From contig NZ_CP024202.1 in the NCBI RefSeq assembly GCF_003932755.1, positions 1,612,001 through 1,676,000 of the forward strand: a stretch of DNA of 64,000 nucleotides, written 5' to 3'. A program made the translations under genes and the position numbers. Source of the stretch: Methylomicrobium sp. wino1 (GTDB lineage Bacteria; Pseudomonadota; Gammaproteobacteria; Methylococcales; Methylomonadaceae). Under the pieces are notes generated by a model that was not told the origin of the DNA, made no database searches, and saw nothing but the letters and a program-made list of their open reading frames with translations. Positions 20,250 through 30,107 of this stretch are shown one piece after another (position 1 is the first letter of the stretch; each line of letters starts with the position of its first letter).

Positions 20250-21632
20250 ATGCTTATGGAATATCCAGGCACTAAAGCAATCAAGGATGATGTATTGAGT
20301 ATTCCTACATACATTGATAGAGCCCTATTGTCTGCGGTTTTGTTGATGGCTTCGATGTACTCTACGATGTGCGATGCACGGGAATGGTACGCTAAGCCGT
20401 CGGCTAGCTTGCGCGGTTTTTACGACGACAATTTATTGATGCGCAGGAGCGATCAAGGCAAATTTGAGGTTTTCGGCGGAACCTTTTCCGCCGGTTCGAA
20501 ATTCGGCATGCGGACCGAAACAACCGATGTCGGTCTCACAGCTCAAGCCATCATCAATCGCTACGATGCGCCGACCAATATCGATAACGAAAACTATCAT
20601 TTTAAACTTGAGAGTAGTTTTAACGTGACCGAACGTAATCAATTTACATTGAACGGCCGTTATTTTATCGACAACAATATTGGGACGCAATTTGAAGAGA
20701 CCGGATTGACTCAATTTTTGGTGGAGAGATCCACCTGGGCGGTTCAGCCGAATTGGACGCACCGGTTGTCGGAAACGGAGAGTTTAATACTCGATTACAG
20801 TCACGAAGAAATCGACTACGAACAAAATAATACCAATTTTCTCCAAAGTTATAACACCGATATGGTTTCATTGAATTACACCAATCAATGGACCGAACGG
20901 TTACAGTGGTTTGCGTTAGCGAGTTATTTGCGATTTGAAACGCCTCGGAATTCGTTTTCTAACCAGGTAATTATGCCAGCGGTAATTCAGGGACAATCGG
21001 CACCATTTTCCACAACTGGTACTCAAGAAATTGCTACTGCTTCCTTAAGCGATATGTATAGTTTTCAAATCGGATTGAGTTACGCTCATTCCGAAACCTG
21101 GACGAGTAACTTCATGATCGGCGGTCGTTGGACCGAATCGGAGAGTTATCAAAATGTGACGCTTACACCAGATTTAGCTGTTTTTGATACTCTTTTGATT
21201 CCGAATCCGCAAAATGACAGTTCCCCCGGTTATCTATTATCGGTGGGCACCAACAAACAATTCGAAAGAAGCTCGATCGGCGCCAGTTTTTTTCAGGACG
21301 TCAGGCCGACTTCGCAAGGACAGTTGATGCAATATACCGGGATTACACTGACCGGAGATCATAAAATTACCGAACATTTGAAGTTTTCGCTCAATGCGTC
21401 GGCGACGCAACAAAGCACGGCCGGCGGCGATGAACAAAATACCCGATTCGACCGCGATTTTATCAGTGTGGAACCAAAGTTGAGCTGGCGAATCGATAGA
21501 CAAATGACCCTAGCCGGCGGTTATCGCTATCGCTGGCAAGAATTCTCGAGAGACATTCAAGCCCGCGAATCGAATTCCGTGTATTTACAATTGAATTATA
21601 ACTGGGATCCGTTCACGACTTCACGTTATTAG
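20250..21632 (+). CDS. Outer-membrane beta-barrel protein of the exopolysaccharide locus
   Basis: 460-residue protein with an N-terminal hydrophobic signal (ALLSAVLLMASMYSTMCDA) followed by alternating aromatic/polar strands through to a terminal NYNWDPFTTSRY, as expected of a beta-barrel. It resembles the outer-membrane proteins found in PEP-CTERM/XrtA exopolysaccharide clusters (TIGR03016-like or related) in size, position and pattern, but I cannot confirm the exact family. It starts 9 nt after the export gene. A role in moving polymer across the outer membrane together with the OPX protein is inferred from context. Confidence 0.75.
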   Translation: MLMEYPGTKAIKDDVLSIPTYIDRALLSAVLLMASMYSTMCDAREWYAKPSASLRGFYDDNLLMRRSDQGKFEVFGGTFSAGSKFGMRTETTDVGLTAQAIINRYDAPTNIDNENYHFKLESSFNVTERNQFTLNGRYFIDNNIGTQFEETGLTQFLVERSTWAVQPNWTHRLSETESLILDYSHEEIDYEQNNTNFLQSYNTDMVSLNYTNQWTERLQWFALASYLRFETPRNSFSNQVIMPAVIQGQSAPFSTTGTQEIATASLSDMYSFQIGLSYAHSETWTSNFMIGGRWTESESYQNVTLTPDLAVFDTLLIPNPQNDSSPGYLLSVGTNKQFERSSIGASFFQDVRPTSQGQLMQYTGITLTGDHKITEHLKFSLNASATQQSTAGGDEQNTRFDRDFISVEPKLSWRIDRQMTLAGGYRYRWQEFSRDIQARESNSVYLQLNYNWDPFTTSRY

Positions 21633-21737
21633 GCGCTGATTTAGCGTTCAATGGCCGACGCATTTGGCAAAGTTAAGCAATAATGCAATGCCTAAATTTC
21701 TAATTTAAACCCAACAAACGACTAGAGACGAAAACGT

Positions 21738-23480
21738 ATGGAAGAAGAGAATACGAAAAGCCTACAAGATTATCTGGCGATGTTGAAGCGGCATAAAGGG
21801 AAAATGCTGCTTATTGCCGGCGGATTGTTTGCATTAACGATATTGGTGACCATCAATCTTCCTTCCGTGTATAGAGCGACGGCGACCATTTTGATCGAGC
21901 AACAAGAAATTCCGGCAGATTTGGTCCGCACGACAGTCACCAGTTATGCCGATCAACGCATTCAGGTTATCAGTCAACGCGTTATGACCACGGCTAATCT
22001 GAAACGAATTATCGATAAATTCAACTTGTACACCGAAGAGCAAAAAACTGAAACGCTCAGTACCATTCTCGAAGAAATGCGTGAAGACATCCAACTGGAA
22101 ATGGTCAGCGCCGATGTGGTCGATCCGGTTAGCGGTAGACCGACGCAGGCAACGATTGCTTTTACCTTGTCTTTTGATAGCGAATCTCCGAAAACCGCGC
22201 AAGCGGTCGCCAATGAATTAGTTAGCCTTTATCTGAATGAAAACTTAAAAAGACGAAGCGAAGCTGCGGCCGAAACCACCAATTTTTTAGCCTTGGAAGG
22301 CGACAAATTACGGGAACAAATCGCCGATTTGGAAAAACGGTTGGCGGTATTCAAGGAAAGTCATGCGTCCAGTCTACCTGAATTACAGCAGTTGAACATG
22401 ACGCTAATGGATAGAACCGAACAGCAATTGGTTGATGTCGATAGGCAAATCAATGCCGCGAAGGAACGAAAATTATATCTACAAGCGCAGTTGGCGCAGA
22501 TCAATCCAAATACCAGCCTGTACTCGGCAACCGGCGAAAGAATCTACGGTGCGGAAGATCGCCTAAAAACCAAGGAAGCGGAGTACGTGACTCTGAGCGC
22601 AAGCTACGGCAGCAATCATCCCGATGTCGTCAAAATACAGAAGGAGATTGAAGCCTTACGTCAGGAAGTCGGCGGTGCAACCGATAACAGCGAGCTCATT
22701 TTGCAGTTGGATAATAAAAGAGCCGAGCTGGCTACGATGACCGATCGTTATTCCGATTCTCATCCCGATGTCAAAAAATTAAAACAGGAAATCGCCAGTT
22801 TAGAAAAAATGGCAACCCAAACGGCTAAAATTAAACCTGTTTCGACAGCGAAGCCGGACAATCCAGCCTATATTCAGTTGCAAGCACAATTGGAGGCGGC
22901 GGAAGCAGAGTTGCGTGCAATGGGCAAATCTAAATCAAGATTGAACGCTAAGTTAAATGATTTGGAGCTGCGTTTGACACAAGCGCCTCAAGTCGAGCGG
23001 GAATATCATACCTTGATGCGGGACTATGAAAACGCCACGGCGAAATACCGCGAAGTCAAAGCTAAGCAAATGGAGGCGGACATGGCGCAGGCTATGGAAA
23101 AAGACAGGAAAGGCGAGCGTTTCTCGTTGATCGAGCCACCGATGTTCCCCGAGGAGCCATTCAAACCCAATAGGAAAGCGATCGTTTTTCTCGGCTTTAT
23201 TTTGTCCATGGGCGGTGCGACGGGTTTTGTGATTGTCAAAGAAAGCTTTAACAAAGCGATTTTCGGATCGCACCAACTCACTACAGTCACCGGAGCACCT
23301 CCTCTAGTCGTTTTGCCCTATATAAATAACTCCGAAGATATAATAAATGCACAGCGACTAAAGCAAAAGGTCTTGATCTCCTCGCTTGCCGTTTTAATCG
23401 GACTCGTGCTGTTTTTGCACTTTGTCGTGAAACCTTTGGATGTATTGTGGTATGTTGCGATGAGAAAATTAGGCATGTAA
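21738..23480 (+). CDS. Chain-length determinant protein (Wzz/GNVR domain)
   Basis: 580-residue inner-membrane co-polymerase that controls polysaccharide chain length and partners the kinase encoded next. The first membrane helix (MLLIAGGLFALTILVTI) follows a short cytoplasmic start, then a Wzz domain (YRATATILIEQQEIP), long coiled coils, the GNVR-type segment (PQVEREYHTLMRDYENATAKY), a proline-rich PPMFPEEPFKPNRK, and two more helices, the last ending VVKPLDVLWYVAMRKLGM. The motif HPDVxKxxxEIxxL occurs twice, near residues 293 and 341, an internal duplication in the coiled coil. It lacks a fused kinase domain, as in XrtA-type systems. Confidence 0.9.
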   Translation: MEEENTKSLQDYLAMLKRHKGKMLLIAGGLFALTILVTINLPSVYRATATILIEQQEIPADLVRTTVTSYADQRIQVISQRVMTTANLKRIIDKFNLYTEEQKTETLSTILEEMREDIQLEMVSADVVDPVSGRPTQATIAFTLSFDSESPKTAQAVANELVSLYLNENLKRRSEAAAETTNFLALEGDKLREQIADLEKRLAVFKESHASSLPELQQLNMTLMDRTEQQLVDVDRQINAAKERKLYLQAQLAQINPNTSLYSATGERIYGAEDRLKTKEAEYVTLSASYGSNHPDVVKIQKEIEALRQEVGGATDNSELILQLDNKRAELATMTDRYSDSHPDVKKLKQEIASLEKMATQTAKIKPVSTAKPDNPAYIQLQAQLEAAEAELRAMGKSKSRLNAKLNDLELRLTQAPQVEREYHTLMRDYENATAKYREVKAKQMEADMAQAMEKDRKGERFSLIEPPMFPEEPFKPNRKAIVFLGFILSMGGATGFVIVKESFNKAIFGSHQLTTVTGAPPLVVLPYINNSEDIINAQRLKQKVLISSLAVLIGLVLFLHFVVKPLDVLWYVAMRKLGM

Positions 23481-23674
23481 TTTACCTTTCACGCTTCAAA
23501 TTTCGGCATCGACTCATGGTGTTTTGATCTCGCCCCTAAATTCCATCATGGATAGTCTAGCGAGACAAAACTTAGCTAATTTAGCTGCGCGGCATCTGCA
23601 AAAAATACCGGTAACGAAATTTGGCAAACATAAGGGTAAAAGCAGATAGTAAAAGCATTAACATAGGAATTAAT
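23481..23674. repeat. Intergenic segment with half-palindrome sequence
   Basis: Contains GCCCCTAAATTCCAT near 23532-23546. It matches one arm of the 64-bp intergenic palindrome (reverse complement ATGGAATTTAGG) and the first 11 bases of the 5' arm of 23S intervening sequence 1 (GCCCCTAAATT). Confidence 0.4.
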
Positions 23675-24493
23675 ATGGAACGCATACATAAAGCGCTCGA
23701 AAAAGCCCGGCACCAACGAAAGGATCATGTGAATGTCGGCGGTAGGACACGTATCAATAAACCGGGCTACGCTAAAAAAGCGCCGGTTCAGGAAATTAAA
23801 TATACGCAAACTCAAACGATCAATGTGTCGGATGAAGCGCTAAAAGAAAAACGTATTGTGGCTCATCTAAAAGACAGCCCGGCCGCCGATCTTTTCAAGA
23901 TTCTAAGGGCCAAAGTCTTGCAACGAATGAATGCCAATCGTTGGAATGTGCTTGCCGTTTCCAGTCCTACGGCGGGGGCCGGCAAGTCATTAACTGCGGT
24001 AAATTTAGCCATTAGCTTGGCGATGGAGGCGAATCATTCGGTGCTGTTGGTGGATCTGGATTTTAGAAGGCCTTGTATCCATGAGTATTTCGGAATTTCG
24101 CCGGATAAGGGACTTGTCGATTATTTTTCAGAAGATGTTCCGCTGAACGAATTGTTTATTCATCCGGGAATCGAAAAATTAGTTTTATTACCGGCCGGTC
24201 ATTCGATTCATCGTTCATCCGAATTGCTGTCTACTCCGAAAATGCTGAATTTAGCGGATGAGTTGAAAAACCGCTATCCCGATCGCATGATTATCGTCGA
24301 TTTACCTCCGTTACTGCAGTCGGACGATGCAATGGTGTTTTTTCCGAATGCCGATGCTTGTTTATTGGTTGTGGCCGAAGGGATTAACACGACGGAGGAG
24401 ATTGAACGCAGCTTACAGTTAATCGATGAAACTAAATATCTCGGCTCGGTGCTTAACAAGTCAGATGAAATTTGGTCCCCCTCTTATTATTAA
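23675..24493 (+). CDS. Tyrosine-protein kinase of the exopolysaccharide locus (BY-kinase family)
   Basis: 272-residue cytoplasmic P-loop kinase that works with the chain-length protein. It has a Walker A motif PTAGAGKSLTAVNLA, Walker A' LLVDLDFRRP and a further Walker B-like MIIVDLPP. The C-terminus has only a short tyrosine-bearing tail (SPSYY) rather than the long tyrosine cluster of Wzc, as in XrtA-associated autokinases. The frame opens at 23621, but AGGAAT before the ATG at 23675 and the typical start MERIHKALEKARHQR fix the start. It lies 5 nt upstream of the next gene. Confidence 0.9.
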   Translation: MERIHKALEKARHQRKDHVNVGGRTRINKPGYAKKAPVQEIKYTQTQTINVSDEALKEKRIVAHLKDSPAADLFKILRAKVLQRMNANRWNVLAVSSPTAGAGKSLTAVNLAISLAMEANHSVLLVDLDFRRPCIHEYFGISPDKGLVDYFSEDVPLNELFIHPGIEKLVLLPAGHSIHRSSELLSTPKMLNLADELKNRYPDRMIIVDLPPLLQSDDAMVFFPNADACLLVVAEGINTTEEIERSLQLIDETKYLGSVLNKSDEIWSPSYY

Positions 24494-24498
24494 GCGGC

Positions 24499-25434
24499 AT
24501 GTATACACAACATTACGGTTTTAACGAAAAGCCCTTTACACTGACGCCCGATCCCGAGTTTTTATATCTGAGCAAACAACATCAAACGGCGTTGAATATG
24601 CTCGAATACGGATTGCATAGTCAGGCAGGCATTACCGTTATTAACGGCGAAGTAGGTTCCGGAAAAACGACGTTAGTAAGGCGGATACTTCAGGAAGTGG
24701 ATCAAACTCTAACAGTCGGCCTTATTTCCAATGCTCATAGTGCATTCGGCGACTTATTGCAGTGGGTGCTCAATGCATTCGAAATCGAAGCTGCGGGAAA
24801 CGATAAAGCGTCCCGGTATCAGACTTTCGTCGATTTTTTAATTAAGGAATACAGTGAAAATCGGCGCACGGTACTGATTATCGACGAAGCTCAAAATCTC
24901 GATGTCCAAACCTTGGAAGAGTTGAGATTACTCTCTAATATCAATGCAGACAAATATTTATTGTTACAGCTTATTTTGATAGGTCAGCCCGAGTTATTGG
25001 AGGTTTTGCGTAAGCCGGAACTTAGGCAGCTTGCGCAACGCGTTTCTGTGGATTATCGGCTTAACCCTCTCAAGTATAAAGAATCCGTCGATTATATTCG
25101 TCATCGTCTGCGGATAGCGGGCGGTAGTGCGAATCTGTTCGATAAGTATGCGATTGCTGTTATCTTTTATTACAGTCAAGGTGTGCCTAGGCTAATCAAT
25201 ACGCTGTGTGATTTTGCCCTCGTCTACGGTTTTGCCGAAGAAGCGGAGTCGATCGACTTGGCATTGATGCTCGATGTCATTAAAGACAAAATAAAGGGCG
25301 GAATTTATCCGGTTCCGGAACATGAAAATAAAGAAACCCAAAAAATTAGAGAATTGATCTATAAAGAAAAGGGTGTGGACATCGGCGTTTTTGTCAACGA
25401 AGATGACGATGAAGACGAATTAAGCGCGCTTTGA
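24499..25434 (+). CDS. ExeA/GspA-like AAA ATPase of PEP-CTERM-type exopolysaccharide loci
   Basis: 311-residue P-loop ATPase beginning MYTQHYGFNEKPFTLTPDP, the signature start of the ExeA-like family (TIGR03015 type in exopolysaccharide clusters). Walker A is NGEVGSGKTTLVRRIL and Walker B is TVLIIDEAQNLD; IGQPELLEVLRKPELRQLAQR is also conserved. The C-terminus is acidic and very short, ending EDDDEDELSAL, without the peptidoglycan-binding domain of true ExeA. I prefer the ATG at 24499 to an upstream codon at 24472 because of this start. Its role in polymer assembly is not established. Confidence 0.88.
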   Translation: MYTQHYGFNEKPFTLTPDPEFLYLSKQHQTALNMLEYGLHSQAGITVINGEVGSGKTTLVRRILQEVDQTLTVGLISNAHSAFGDLLQWVLNAFEIEAAGNDKASRYQTFVDFLIKEYSENRRTVLIIDEAQNLDVQTLEELRLLSNINADKYLLLQLILIGQPELLEVLRKPELRQLAQRVSVDYRLNPLKYKESVDYIRHRLRIAGGSANLFDKYAIAVIFYYSQGVPRLINTLCDFALVYGFAEEAESIDLALMLDVIKDKIKGGIYPVPEHENKETQKIRELIYKEKGVDIGVFVNEDDDEDELSAL

Positions 25435-25527
25435 GGGCGTTAAATATCCAAAAAATGACTTCTCACTTTGTTAAAGGTGAGGCAAAAAATCAGCATCTAT
25501 TGTTAAAGGATCTATAAGGAAAAAATT

Positions 25528-26736
25528 ATGCAACCATCGGTAACAAATGTTTGCGTCATTGGGCTGGGTTACATCGGATTGCCTACCGCATCGTTATTAG
25601 GAACTAAAGGCTTTAAAGTCTTTGGCGTCGATACTTCCGAGCATGTCGTCAATACCATTAACCAAGGCAAGATTCATATCGTTGAGCCCGATCTCGATAT
25701 TTTGGTCAAATCGGCCGTGCAATCAGGAAACCTGAAAGCCGGCTTGCAGCCGCAAGAAGCCGATGTTTTTATTCTGGCGGTACCGACACCTTTTAAAGAC
25801 GACCATATACCCGATCTGTCCTATGTTGAAGCCGCTACACGAGTTATCGCTCCTTTCGTAAAACCGGGCAACATTGTTATTTTGGAATCGACCAGCCCGG
25901 TCGGCACTACCGACGATATCGTCGCAAAAATCTTAAGCGAAGAAGGCCATGATGTCGGAAGGGACGTTTATGTCGCGCATTGTCCGGAGCGCGTGTTGCC
26001 GGGACGAATCTTGACGGAATTAGTGGAAAATGACCGCATCGTTGGCGGTATTAATGAAATTTCGACCGAAAAAGTCATCGAATTTTATCGAGCCTTTGTG
26101 CGCGGAGAGATTTTGGCAACTGACGCCAAAACCGCCGAGCTCAGCAAGCTGAGCGAAAATTCATTCAGGGATGTCAATATCGCTTTCGCTAACGAGCTAT
26201 CGCTGATTTGCGATCAGGAAAATATCAACGTTTGGGAATTGATAAAATTGGCGAATCGTCATCCGCGAGTCAATATATTGCAACCGGGCCCCGGCGTCGG
26301 CGGGCATTGTATAGCCGTTGACCCTTGGTTTATTGTGGCGAGGTCGCCGGATCAAGCCAGGCTCATTAGAACCGCTCGTGAAGTAAACGATGCCAAACCG
26401 CATTGGGTCATCGAAAAAGTCAAAGTCAGTGCCGATAAATTTAAAAACCCCGTTATCGGTTGTTTGGGGTTGGCTTTTAAAGCCGATGTCGACGATTTGC
26501 GTGAGTCGCCGGCTTTGGATATTGTTAAAAAAATACGAAAGCAAGACATTGGCGAGGTACTGGTCGCCGAACCCAACTTAACTGAACACAAGGACTTTAC
26601 ACTGTTACCTTATCAAGAAGTCATCAAGCGGTCCGATATCGTGCTGCTGTTGGTCGATCATAAGCCGTTTAAATCGTTGAAGGCGGCCGACCTCAAAGAG
26701 AAAATTTTGATCGATACGCGCGGCGTGATTCAATAG
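25528..26736 (+). CDS. wecC: UDP-N-acetyl-D-mannosamine dehydrogenase
   Basis: Oxidises UDP-ManNAc to UDP-ManNAcA with two NAD+, supplying an acidic sugar for polysaccharide. The 402-residue product has the Rossmann motif VIGLGYIGLPTASLL, the catalytic-lysine region AELSKLSENSFRDVNIAFANE around residue 210 and the catalytic Cys261 in GPGVGGHCIAVDPW, all intact. AAGGA precedes the ATG by about 8 nt. It closes the exopolysaccharide cluster and converges on greB with only 9 bp between. It could act on another UDP-HexNAc, since the UDP-GlcNAc 6-dehydrogenases are close relatives. No epimerase gene is in the window. Confidence 0.88.
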   Translation: MQPSVTNVCVIGLGYIGLPTASLLGTKGFKVFGVDTSEHVVNTINQGKIHIVEPDLDILVKSAVQSGNLKAGLQPQEADVFILAVPTPFKDDHIPDLSYVEAATRVIAPFVKPGNIVILESTSPVGTTDDIVAKILSEEGHDVGRDVYVAHCPERVLPGRILTELVENDRIVGGINEISTEKVIEFYRAFVRGEILATDAKTAELSKLSENSFRDVNIAFANELSLICDQENINVWELIKLANRHPRVNILQPGPGVGGHCIAVDPWFIVARSPDQARLIRTAREVNDAKPHWVIEKVKVSADKFKNPVIGCLGLAFKADVDDLRESPALDIVKKIRKQDIGEVLVAEPNLTEHKDFTLLPYQEVIKRSDIVLLLVDHKPFKSLKAADLKEKILIDTRGVIQ

Positions 26737-26745
26737 TTTTCCGAA

Positions 26746-27243
26746 TCATGCCTCATAGGCAATATCCAGCACCGTATACTGTAAGATTCGATCGGCAATG
26801 TGAATGACGACTACATCGTCAATAGTCTTTTTCAATAAAGCCTTGGCGAGTGGCGAATCCAAGCTGATATGCTGTTTAGCCGGATCGAGCTCGTCTGCAC
26901 CTACGATTCGGTATTCGACTTCCTTTCCTTCGGCGTTTTCCAGCGTTACCCAAGCACCGAAATAGATGCGATCTTCATCGTTCGGTGTTTGATCGACCAC
27001 TTTTAGAATCGGCAAACGTTTTTGCAAGTAATGAATACGTCTATCGATACCGCGCAGTTCTTTTTTTCGATAGATATATTCGGCGTTTTCCGAACGGTCG
27101 CCCTCTGCGGCTGCGGCGGCAAGCGCTTCAGTTACATCTTTACGTTTTTCCCATATCTGTTTGAGCTCTTGTTCCAAGGCTTGATAGCCATGACGGGTGA
27201 TGTAGGGAGATGATTTAGGTTGAGGGGGTCTCCAGCGGCTCAT
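26746..27243 (-). CDS. greB: Transcription elongation factor GreB
   Basis: Binds the RNA polymerase secondary channel and stimulates cleavage of backtracked transcripts. The 165-residue product starts MSRWRPPQPKSSPYITRHGY, which is characteristic of GreB rather than GreA. It has the coiled-coil tip AAAEGDRSENAEYIYRKKEL with the catalytic acidic pair. An upstream in-frame codon at 27297 is less likely because the family starts here. It is divergent from slyD across 100 bp. Confidence 0.95.
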   Translation of the reverse strand: MSRWRPPQPKSSPYITRHGYQALEQELKQIWEKRKDVTEALAAAAAEGDRSENAEYIYRKKELRGIDRRIHYLQKRLPILKVVDQTPNDEDRIYFGAWVTLENAEGKEVEYRIVGADELDPAKQHISLDSPLAKALLKKTIDDVVVIHIADRILQYTVLDIAYEA

Positions 27244-27343
27244 GATTAGTATAGTATTGAAATAAATTTTGAAGATTTTCACACAAACGTGCGTCAATTT
27301 TATATCATAAACAGCCCTTCATTAATCAATTAAAGGTTTATTT

Positions 27344-27826
27344 ATGCAAGTTGCTGACAATATGGCGGTTTCGATCCATTACACATTAACTAACTCGGCA
27401 GGCGAGCAACTCGATAGCTCGATAGGCAGTGATGCGTTGGTTTATCTTCACGGCAGCGGCAATATCATTCCCGGTTTAGAAAAAGCTTTACAGGGTAAAT
27501 CGGTCGGTGACAAATTCCAAGTTTCAATCGCTCCCGAAGACGGATATGGCGAATATTTTCAAGAGATGGTACAGGCTATTCCTCGCAAGATGTTCGAAGG
27601 CGTTGATAACGTGGAAGTCGGTATGCAGTTTCATGCCGATGTCAGTTCCGGTCCCGGTATTGTCACCGTTATTAAAGTCGAGGGCGACGAAGTGACGATA
27701 GACGGCAATCATCCACTCGCCGGAGAGTCTTTGAATTTCGATGTTGAAGTAACCGATGTCAGAGCGGCGACCGAAGATGAATTGGCTCACGGCCATATTC
27801 ATGGTGTTGGCGGCGAAGACCATTAA
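27344..27826 (+). CDS. slyD: FKBP-type peptidyl-prolyl isomerase, SlyD-like
   Basis: 160-residue cytoplasmic proline isomerase and chaperone. Typical features are VSIHYTLTNSAGEQLDSS at the start, YLHGSGNIIPGLEKALQGK, the DGYGEYFQEMVQAIPR flap region, and the NHPLAGESLNFDVEV segment near the end. The histidine-rich metal-binding tail of E. coli SlyD is reduced to HGHIHGVGGEDH, so any nickel-binding role would be weaker. It is followed after 33 bp by a TraB/GumN-type gene. Confidence 0.92.
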   Translation: MQVADNMAVSIHYTLTNSAGEQLDSSIGSDALVYLHGSGNIIPGLEKALQGKSVGDKFQVSIAPEDGYGEYFQEMVQAIPRKMFEGVDNVEVGMQFHADVSSGPGIVTVIKVEGDEVTIDGNHPLAGESLNFDVEVTDVRAATEDELAHGHIHGVGGEDH

Positions 27827-27859
27827 GCCGGGCTTATTCAATATTATTATAAGGACCGA

Positions 27860-28909
27860 ATGCGTTGCTGGAGTCCGAGCAACACAAACGTTCCATCTTT
27901 CATCATCATGAAGACACTAAAATCCGCCGCGCATGACAAAGCCGTTTGCTATTTTTTGGCGCTCGCGCTTTTAATTGCGGGGCCTGTTTGTTCTGAAACC
28001 TCGCTATGGCGGGTTAGTAAAGATGATGCCGAATTGTTTATCGGTGGTACTATTCATTTGCTGAGTACGTCGGATTATCCGTTACCCGAATCGTTTGATC
28101 GGGTTTATCGAAAAGCCGACAAATTAGTGTTGGAAGTCGATTTAGCCGACTTGTCCGGGGAGGAAGCGCAAATAGCTATGGTGCAGCGTTTACAGTATGC
28201 CGACGGTACGACATTGCGTGATGAGCTTAACGCCGAGGCTTATGCCGAATTGCAGCGTTTTTGCCTGCATGCGGGCATACCGATTGAGTCTTTACAGAAC
28301 TTGAAGCCGCCTTTGGTCGCGATTAGCTTGATGATGTTTGAATTACATCGTTTAGGTTTAGCCGAAGCCGGCGTGGATCATTTTTTTAGCGCGAAAGCCC
28401 AGGCTGATAATAAGCCCGTCGGGACGTTAGAATCGTTAAAAACGCAAATATCCGTACTGGAGCAGATGGGACGGGGGCAGGAGAGCGAACTCATATTGTC
28501 CACGTTAAGAGAAATTCAAGAACTCCCCGTGTTGCTGGGGGAGCTCAAGTCCGCATGGCGTTCAGGCGATCTTGATACATTGGATGAATTAGGCATCGCG
28601 CCGATGCGTAGCGATTACCCGCGCCTATATCGAGATCTGCTGGTCAGTCGCAATAATGCCTGGGTGCCTAAGATTGAGGCGATGCTAAGCACACCAGAGC
28701 GCGAGTTGATTTTAGTCGGCGTGTTGCATTTGGCAGGGCAAGAAGGTGTTTTACGGAAATTATGCGAACGGGGTTATGTTGTAGAACCTTACCGATCCCT
28801 TCCTTTTAACGATCATGAAGATGCCTTCATCGTCCCGCAGAATGACCGTGCTTGGCGTGCGTTTGGATGCGGTCCTCTCCATATCGGGCGCCGTGAACCC
28901 AGCACCTAA
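27860..28909 (+). CDS. TraB/GumN family protein, exported
   Basis: 349-residue protein of the TraB/GumN family, which is related to Tiki-type metalloproteases; the substrate is unknown. A hydrophobic signal segment (CYFLALALLIAGPVCSE) precedes the mature part. Two GxxH motifs of the family are present, GGTIHLLS near the start and GVLHLAG near the end. The ATG at 27860 has AAGGA 5 nt before it; the in-frame ATG at 27908 would give a more standard signal peptide but has no ribosome-binding site. The last codons (EPST and the TAA) lie inside the 64-bp palindromic repeat and its flank, so the repeat seems to have supplied the natural end of the gene. Confidence 0.85.
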   Translation: MRCWSPSNTNVPSFIIMKTLKSAAHDKAVCYFLALALLIAGPVCSETSLWRVSKDDAELFIGGTIHLLSTSDYPLPESFDRVYRKADKLVLEVDLADLSGEEAQIAMVQRLQYADGTTLRDELNAEAYAELQRFCLHAGIPIESLQNLKPPLVAISLMMFELHRLGLAEAGVDHFFSAKAQADNKPVGTLESLKTQISVLEQMGRGQESELILSTLREIQELPVLLGELKSAWRSGDLDTLDELGIAPMRSDYPRLYRDLLVSRNNAWVPKIEAMLSTPERELILVGVLHLAGQEGVLRKLCERGYVVEPYRSLPFNDHEDAFIVPQNDRAWRAFGCGPLHIGRREPST

Positions 28910-28961
28910 ATAACCAAGGCAATTAATCATAGCCAATAGAATATGGAATTTAGGTGCTGGG
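28898..28961 (+). repeat. 64-bp intergenic palindrome, copy A
   Basis: CCCAGCACCTAAAT (28898-28911) and its perfect complement ATTTAGGTGCTGGG (28948-28961) enclose 36 nt. The left arm supplies the stop codon of the TraB/GumN-type gene. Related copies are at 32538, 35598 and 35864. Confidence 0.9.
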
Positions 28962-29010
28962 GGTGATATGTCTGTAGGCTCTATGCTGGCAAAGCCTTAT
29001 TGGTATACCC

Positions 29011-29055
29011 CTGCGCCTCCTTAGGCACTGCCGAAATTTGAAGTGCGAAATGAAT
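29011..29055 (+). repeat. Dispersed signature motif, copy 2
   Basis: GCGCCTCCTTAGGCACTG, then CCGAAATTTGAAGTGCGAAA. It lies about 50 bp past the hemF stop codon and is part of the shared family. Confidence 0.65.
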
Positions 29056-29101
29056 AACAAGTTAGCTTCTTATTCTTCATGGTGAAATGCTGTTTCTAGG
29101 T

Positions 29102-30025
<924 letters not shown>

Positions 30026-30107
30026 TTATTAGAGTATCAAAAGGAAGCGGGCGTTAAAATCTATCAGTTTTTGTAAGGTTACGCCAAGTTTTTAGCCCTC
30101 TCACTTT

